Of a stretch of 53,545 nt of DNA, positions 49,908 through 53,545 are shown in pieces. The position numbers and the translations under genes were made by a program. Position 1 is the first letter of the stretch. Each line of letters starts with the position of its first letter. Where the stretch lies: NCBI GenBank assembly GCA_947177445.1, contig CAMWUL010000018.1, positions 1 through 53,545 of the forward strand, in the 5' to 3' direction. The stretch comes from an uncultured Lachnospiraceae bacterium (GTDB taxonomy: Bacteria > Bacillota > Clostridia > Lachnospirales > Lachnospiraceae). The notes under the pieces were generated by a model. That model was not told the DNA's origin, made no database searches, and worked only from the letters and a program-made list of their open reading frames with translations.

Positions 49908-49942
49908 AAAGCGGCGCGGAATTTTATATCCGCGCTGCTTTT
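49908..49942 (+). terminator. Partial terminator between starch-binding gene and malE-like gene
   Basis: AAAGCGGCGCGGA pairs with TCCGCGCTGCTTT (one mismatch, 8-base loop) and ends in a short T-run. It probably reduces rather than stops transcription into the transporter genes. Confidence 0.6.
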
Positions 49943-50005
49943 GAAAAAGGGGCTGTTTTTAAGGGGCACAGGCCCCGGGCCGACGACAGGAAGGAGGAAG
50001 CCTGA

Positions 50006-51247
50006 GTGTTTCGTATTCATTTTGGAAGGTTATCAAAACGTTTTGCCGCCGGGTTTTTATGCCTGACGATGATGGTTTTTCTGCTGGCCGGCTGTTCCCG
50101 GCAGGAACAGGAGGCGGATGAGGGTCCGGTGACAATCACCATCTGGCATGATAAAGAGGAAGAGGTGGCGGCTGTGCTTCAGGATGCGCTGAACCAGCTG
50201 GCACCGGATATCATAGTGAAGCTGGAGAGAAAGGATGGATTGACGGATTCCCTGAAGATGGTAGGCAATGATCCCAATGCGGCGCCGGATATGTACTTTT
50301 TTGCCCATGATAAAATCGGGGTATATGCAGAAATGGGAATTCTGGCCCCCATCACGGAGTTTCTGGAGCAGGATGTGCTGGATGGCTGCATACCCATGAC
50401 TCTGGAGGCGGCTTCCTACAAGGGTGAGGTCTACCAGCTTCCCCTGTATTTTGAAACATTGTTGTTTATGTATAACCGCCGCTATATGAAGGATGAGGAA
50501 GTGCCGTCCACGACGGAGGAGCTGTATACATACATGCAGGAGAATACCCGGGGCGGCCACTATGGATTTGTGGAACAGCACAGTACCGCATATTATGCCG
50601 CCGGGTGGCTCCATGCCTTTGACGGCTATATCCTGAAGGAGGACGGGGAACCGGGGCTTGGGGATGAGGCTGTTCTGCGGGCGCTGGAGTATCACAAAAA
50701 GTTTGTGGAGCTGATGCCTGTGGAGGGAGAGTATGCTACAGTGAATACACTTTTCCGTGAAGGAAAGGCCCATTCCACCATAGGCGGTCCATGGCTTGTG
50801 GCCGCGGTGCGGGAAGCCGGAATCGATCTGGGAATAGCTTCCATGCCGGTGGTGGAAGAGACTGGAAAGCCGATTTCCCCCTATTCCGGCGTACAGGGAG
50901 TTCACGTTCTCCGGGTGGCGGCAGAGAAAAAGCACGATGCTGTCAAAAAGGTGCTGGAGGCGCTGGCTGACGACTCTGTGGGAACCTCCATGGCCCGGGC
51001 CAGCGGATGTGCGCCTGCCAGAATCAGCTGCTATGATGATCCTCAGGTGGCGGAGGATGATATGGTAATGGCAATGTATGAGACGGCCCAGAATGCGGAG
51101 CCCATGCCAAACATGCCTGAGATGGATGTGATGTGGACGGTGGCGGAGAAGCTGCTGGTGGATGTGAATATGAGCGGGAAGGATGTGCGCTCCAGTGCGG
51201 AGGACGCCCAGGAACAGGCGCTGAAGCTGATTCAGCAGATGAGGTAG
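50006..51247 (+). CDS. Maltodextrin-binding lipoprotein (MalE-like)
   Basis: A 413-residue solute-binding lipoprotein for import of starch breakdown products. The signal peptide ends LLAGC (lipidated Cys30). The mature part reads like maltose-binding proteins: VTITIWHDKEEEVAAVLQDALNQL, PDMYFFAHDKIGVYAEMGILAPI, YKGEVYQLPLYFETLLFMYNRRYM, and a late WLVAAVREAGIDLGIASMPVVEETGKPISPYSGVQG. The GTG start at 50006 has GGAGG about eight bases upstream. MalF and MalG follow at once. Together with the surface starch-binding protein it forms a capture-and-import route. Confidence 0.94.
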   Translation: MFRIHFGRLSKRFAAGFLCLTMMVFLLAGCSRQEQEADEGPVTITIWHDKEEEVAAVLQDALNQLAPDIIVKLERKDGLTDSLKMVGNDPNAAPDMYFFAHDKIGVYAEMGILAPITEFLEQDVLDGCIPMTLEAASYKGEVYQLPLYFETLLFMYNRRYMKDEEVPSTTEELYTYMQENTRGGHYGFVEQHSTAYYAAGWLHAFDGYILKEDGEPGLGDEAVLRALEYHKKFVELMPVEGEYATVNTLFREGKAHSTIGGPWLVAAVREAGIDLGIASMPVVEETGKPISPYSGVQGVHVLRVAAEKKHDAVKKVLEALADDSVGTSMARASGCAPARISCYDDPQVAEDDMVMAMYETAQNAEPMPNMPEMDVMWTVAEKLLVDVNMSGKDVRSSAEDAQEQALKLIQQMR

Positions 51248-51253
51248 CGGCCT

Positions 51254-52144
51254 ATGAAAAAGAAAAGCAAAAATACATTGTGGGCGTATCTGTGCAGCAG
51301 CCCGTCGCTGATCCTGATTTTGCTGATTATTATTTTTCCCATATTGTATACGGCATATATTTCTTTCACCAATATGAATGTATATCATTGGTTTGACTTT
51401 GAATTTGTGGGACTGAAAAATTACAGGGATGCTTTGTTTGTCTTTGACTCGGGCTTTCTGTCAGCCCTGCTTCGCACGGTTCTATGGACGGTGGTCAGCA
51501 TGATACTGCAGCTGGTGATTGCGTTTGTGCTGGCAAGCCTTTTGAATATTCAGAATTTCCGGGGGCGCAGGATCTACAAAACACTTCTGATGATTCCCTG
51601 GGCCATGCCGGGATATGTGTCTATTTTGCTGTGGAAAACGGGGATGTTTAATTCTCAGTTCGGTCTGCTGAATCAGTGGCTGGAAAAGCTGGGTATGAAT
51701 CCGATACGCTTTCTGGCAGGAGATGTGTCTGCGTTTATCTGCTGCAGCGTGGTAAATCTCTGGCTGGCCCTGCCCTTTATGATCATGATCATGGATGGGG
51801 CGCTCCAGGCAGTGGACCGCAGCTGTTATGAGAGCGCGGTGCTGGACGGAGCAGGCTGGTTCCAGCGGGCGGTATATATCACGATTCCGGCCATCCGGCA
51901 GATCATTGCTCCTTCGGTGCTGATTACGGTATTCACTACATTTAAGCAGTTTGATGTGGTTTATCTGCTCACCTGTCAGTCGGGAGCGCGCACAGGAGCC
52001 AATATACACACAATTCTGACCTATGCCTATGAAAATGCGTTTATAACCAATAATTACGGGTACAGCTCGGCGATCTCTATTCTGATTTTTGTGATTTTGA
52101 TCGGTTTTTCCCTGCTGACCGGCAGAAGGAAAAAGGAGAGGTGA
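51254..52144 (+). CDS. Maltodextrin ABC permease (MalF-like)
   Basis: A 296-residue CUT1 permease with six helices, starting WAYLCSSPSLILILLIIIFPILYTAYISFTN. The EAA loop is at ~188-215 (ALQAVDRSCYESAVLDGAGWFQRAVYITIP). It lacks the large extracytoplasmic domain of E. coli MalF, as is normal in Gram-positives. The gene starts six bases after the malE-like stop, with GAGG upstream. No ATPase gene is in the window, so a shared multisugar ATPase is expected. Confidence 0.94.
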   Translation: MKKKSKNTLWAYLCSSPSLILILLIIIFPILYTAYISFTNMNVYHWFDFEFVGLKNYRDALFVFDSGFLSALLRTVLWTVVSMILQLVIAFVLASLLNIQNFRGRRIYKTLLMIPWAMPGYVSILLWKTGMFNSQFGLLNQWLEKLGMNPIRFLAGDVSAFICCSVVNLWLALPFMIMIMDGALQAVDRSCYESAVLDGAGWFQRAVYITIPAIRQIIAPSVLITVFTTFKQFDVVYLLTCQSGARTGANIHTILTYAYENAFITNNYGYSSAISILIFVILIGFSLLTGRRKKER

Positions 52145-52150
52145 TAAAAT

Positions 52151-53005
52151 ATGAAGTTGAAAACCTCAAAAAAAATCAGGCGGGGAGCCGGCCATGTGTG
52201 TCTTCATGTGTTTTTTACAGGTCTGTGCTTTCTGACGCTGATTCCGGTGCTTTATGCGGTATCCGTTTCCCTGAATGCGGAAAACAGTCTGCTGGGATCA
52301 AATTTCCGGTTTATTCCGGAAAGCTTCACTATAAAAAACTATTTGGCGGTATTTACGGATTATCCGGTGATGCTTTGGTTTAAAAACAGTATGATACTGG
52401 CGGCGGCGACACTGGCTTTGTCGCTGACTGTGGGTGTCCCTGCGGCCTATGTCTTCTCCAGAAGGCGTTTTGCAGGAAGAAATGCCATTTTGAAGGCTTT
52501 GATTCTGCTGTATTCCTTTCCCTCGGTGCTGTCCATGTTTGCCATTTATAAGCTGCTTGGTCCTATGGGACTGGTGGACAACCGGCTGGGGCTGATTCTG
52601 ATTTATGCCGGTACCATGGCAGTGTTCGCGCTGCTCAACATGAAAGGATATTTTGACTCCATCCCCCAGGAGATCGAGGAGGCGGCGTCCATTGACGGGG
52701 CGGGCAGTCTGCAGCTGGTTTCCCGGGTGGTGATGCCTCTGGCCAGGCCCAGTATCCTTGTGACGGCTGTTATGATTTTGATCTATGTTTGGAATGAATA
52801 TCTGTTTGCAACTACCTTTATGACAGGAGCCGAAAACTATACCCTGGCAGCGGGGCTTTATTCTCTGCAGGCTACGGAGATCAGCGGCAGCTGGCCGGTG
52901 TTTGCGGCGGCCTCTCTGGTGATCAGCTTTCCGATTCTGCTGGTGTTTTTTGCCATTCAGAGGTATATGACCTCGGGGCTGACGGCCGGCGGCGTAAAGG
53001 GGTAA
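52151..53005 (+). CDS. Maltodextrin ABC permease (MalG-like)
   Basis: A 284-residue CUT1 permease, the second half of the maltodextrin channel. The canonical EAA loop is IPQEIEEAASIDGAGSLQLVSRVVMPLARP (about residues 175-205), and the segment WNEYLFATTFMTGAENYTLAAGL after it is typical of MalG. AAAGGAGAG, overlapping the malF stop codon, serves as ribosome binding site. Two small hairpins separate it from the amylase gene. Confidence 0.94.
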   Translation: MKLKTSKKIRRGAGHVCLHVFFTGLCFLTLIPVLYAVSVSLNAENSLLGSNFRFIPESFTIKNYLAVFTDYPVMLWFKNSMILAAATLALSLTVGVPAAYVFSRRRFAGRNAILKALILLYSFPSVLSMFAIYKLLGPMGLVDNRLGLILIYAGTMAVFALLNMKGYFDSIPQEIEEAASIDGAGSLQLVSRVVMPLARPSILVTAVMILIYVWNEYLFATTFMTGAENYTLAAGLYSLQATEISGSWPVFAAASLVISFPILLVFFAIQRYMTSGLTAGGVKG

Positions 53006-53011
53006 GAATGA

Positions 53012-53060
53012 GAAATCGCCTGCGCGGATTTCCCATAGCGTTGCCGCAAAAGACGCGGCA
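53012..53060 (+). other. Two hairpins between malG-like gene and amylase gene
   Basis: GAAATC/GATTTC (53012-53017, 53027-53032) and TGCCGC/GCGGCA (53042-53047, 53055-53060). Neither has a T-run. The second sits directly before the TGGAGG ribosome binding site, so it may tune mRNA stability or translation. Confidence 0.45.
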
Positions 53061-53071
53061 TGGAGGTTAAT

Positions 53072-53545
53072 ATGAATTTTTCGGCTATCAGACATATTCC
53101 CATGTCCCAGGATGCTCATGGAATTGATTCTGCCCGCATTGTGCTGCGGCTGAGGGCAGGGAGAAACGATCTGCGCCGGTGCACGCTGTTTTATGGTGAC
53201 CGGGCCTGCCGGAGGACTCCGGTGGATTTTTTCTCCGCCCCGATGGAGCTGGAGGCATGGGATCAATGGTTCGACTATTTTCAGATTATTTTAGACAGTC
53301 CGTTCAAACGACTGTGCTATTACTTTGAGCTGGACGACGGAAAGAAAACGATACTTTACTATGGAGATTTTTTCAGCGAAAGCCTGGTGGATGACCGCTC
53401 CGAATATTATCAGCTGCCCTTTAATCATCCCGGGGATATCACGGCGCCTCCCGGATGGGCGGCGGATGCGGTAGTGTACAATATTTTTCCCGACAGCTTT
53501 GCCGACGGGCGGCGCAGCATTTCCGGTCAGGGTGCGGAGAAGGAG
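53072..53545 (+). CDS. GH13 alpha-amylase/neopullulanase, N-terminal part
   Basis: The first 158 residues of a gene cut by the window end. Residues ~1-125 are the beta-sandwich N-domain found in neopullulanases and cyclomaltodextrinases (SARIVLRLRAGRNDLRRCTLFYGDR, YFELDDGKKTILYYGDFFSE). The catalytic barrel then begins with PPGWAADAVVYNIFPDSFADG, where VYNIFPDSFADG is the first strand of the GH13 barrel. No signal peptide is present, so it should act in the cytoplasm on imported maltodextrins. TGGAGG lies about seven bases before the ATG. It completes the capture-import-degrade set. The catalytic residues lie beyond the window. Confidence 0.88.
   Translation, partial: MNFSAIRHIPMSQDAHGIDSARIVLRLRAGRNDLRRCTLFYGDRACRRTPVDFFSAPMELEAWDQWFDYFQIILDSPFKRLCYYFELDDGKKTILYYGDFFSESLVDDRSEYYQLPFNHPGDITAPPGWAADAVVYNIFPDSFADGRRSISGQGAEKE

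Noticed and set aside
1..53545. CRISPR array, prophage or integrative element
   Set aside because: No regularly spaced identical repeats, integrase, transposase, tRNA-type attachment site or phage structural gene could be seen.

Overview
The window looks like chromosome of a gut-type Firmicute in class Clostridia, most likely family Lachnospiraceae. The reasons are strong GGAGG-type ribosome binding sites, sigma-A style promoters, a SpoIID-like sporulation-type protein, a Bce-type ABC transporter, CUT1 sugar importers, a starch-binding surface protein, and a DUF5717/DUF5716-like gene pair that I associate from memory with Lachnospiraceae. No rRNA, tRNA, CRISPR array, phage module or transposase was seen. 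All family names rest on motif reading and memory, because no database could be searched.

Layout. 1-830: an AT-rich edge with a broken Fic gene and a truncated GNAT acetyltransferase. 898-5540: a MATE exporter, then a repeat-rich 454-bp gap with a Bce-type operator, then a BceAB-like ABC transporter without its two-component system. 5555-7792: YccF membrane protein, MnmA tRNA thiolase and a small unknown protein. 7880-11902: hexuronate catabolism (uxuA, uxuB) divergent from an AraC regulator, with three helically phased direct repeats between them. 11919-14813: a SpoIID-like/peptidoglycan-binding protein and a soluble chemoreceptor with a zinc-binding CZB domain. 14851-16780: a GntR (YtrA-like) regulator with an ABC ATPase and permease.

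16818-25917 is a block of six genes with no assigned pathway: a 1188-residue beta-domain/alpha-solenoid protein (DUF5717-like), an actin/Hsp70-fold ATPase-like protein (DUF5716-like), an unknown protein, a membrane coiled-coil protein, a REC-Hpt protein and a REC protein. The last two appear to share a C-terminal helical tail. No histidine kinase lies in the window. A very large GT-C glycosyltransferase with two catalytic-type modules runs convergently into this block, and a PHP phosphoesterase follows.

30209-40007 is a six-gene operon that mixes two export- and import-type halves: two paralogous lipoproteins that fuse a propeller-like N-terminus to a sugar-binding-protein domain, two CUT1 permeases, an HlyD-type adaptor and a MacB-periplasmic-core-like membrane protein. 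It contains no ATPase. 40090-43111 holds a YgjP-type metalloprotease, a CDF cation exporter and a second MATE exporter.

43275-48425 matches the uncharacterised STM4015-4014-4013-4012-4011 cluster known from Salmonella: a repeat protein, an ATP-grasp enzyme, a sulfatase-fold hydrolase and two radical SAM proteins. It sits behind a near-consensus promoter with a palindromic operator at the expected start point. 48549-53545 is a starch/maltodextrin locus: a membrane-anchored protein with three CBM26-like starch-binding modules, MalE/MalF/MalG-type transporter parts, and the start of a GH13 amylase cut by the window end.

The best candidates for undescribed biology are the DUF5717/DUF5716/REC block, the propeller-lipoprotein/HlyD/MacB-like operon, and the STM401x cluster with its unusual regulatory DNA.
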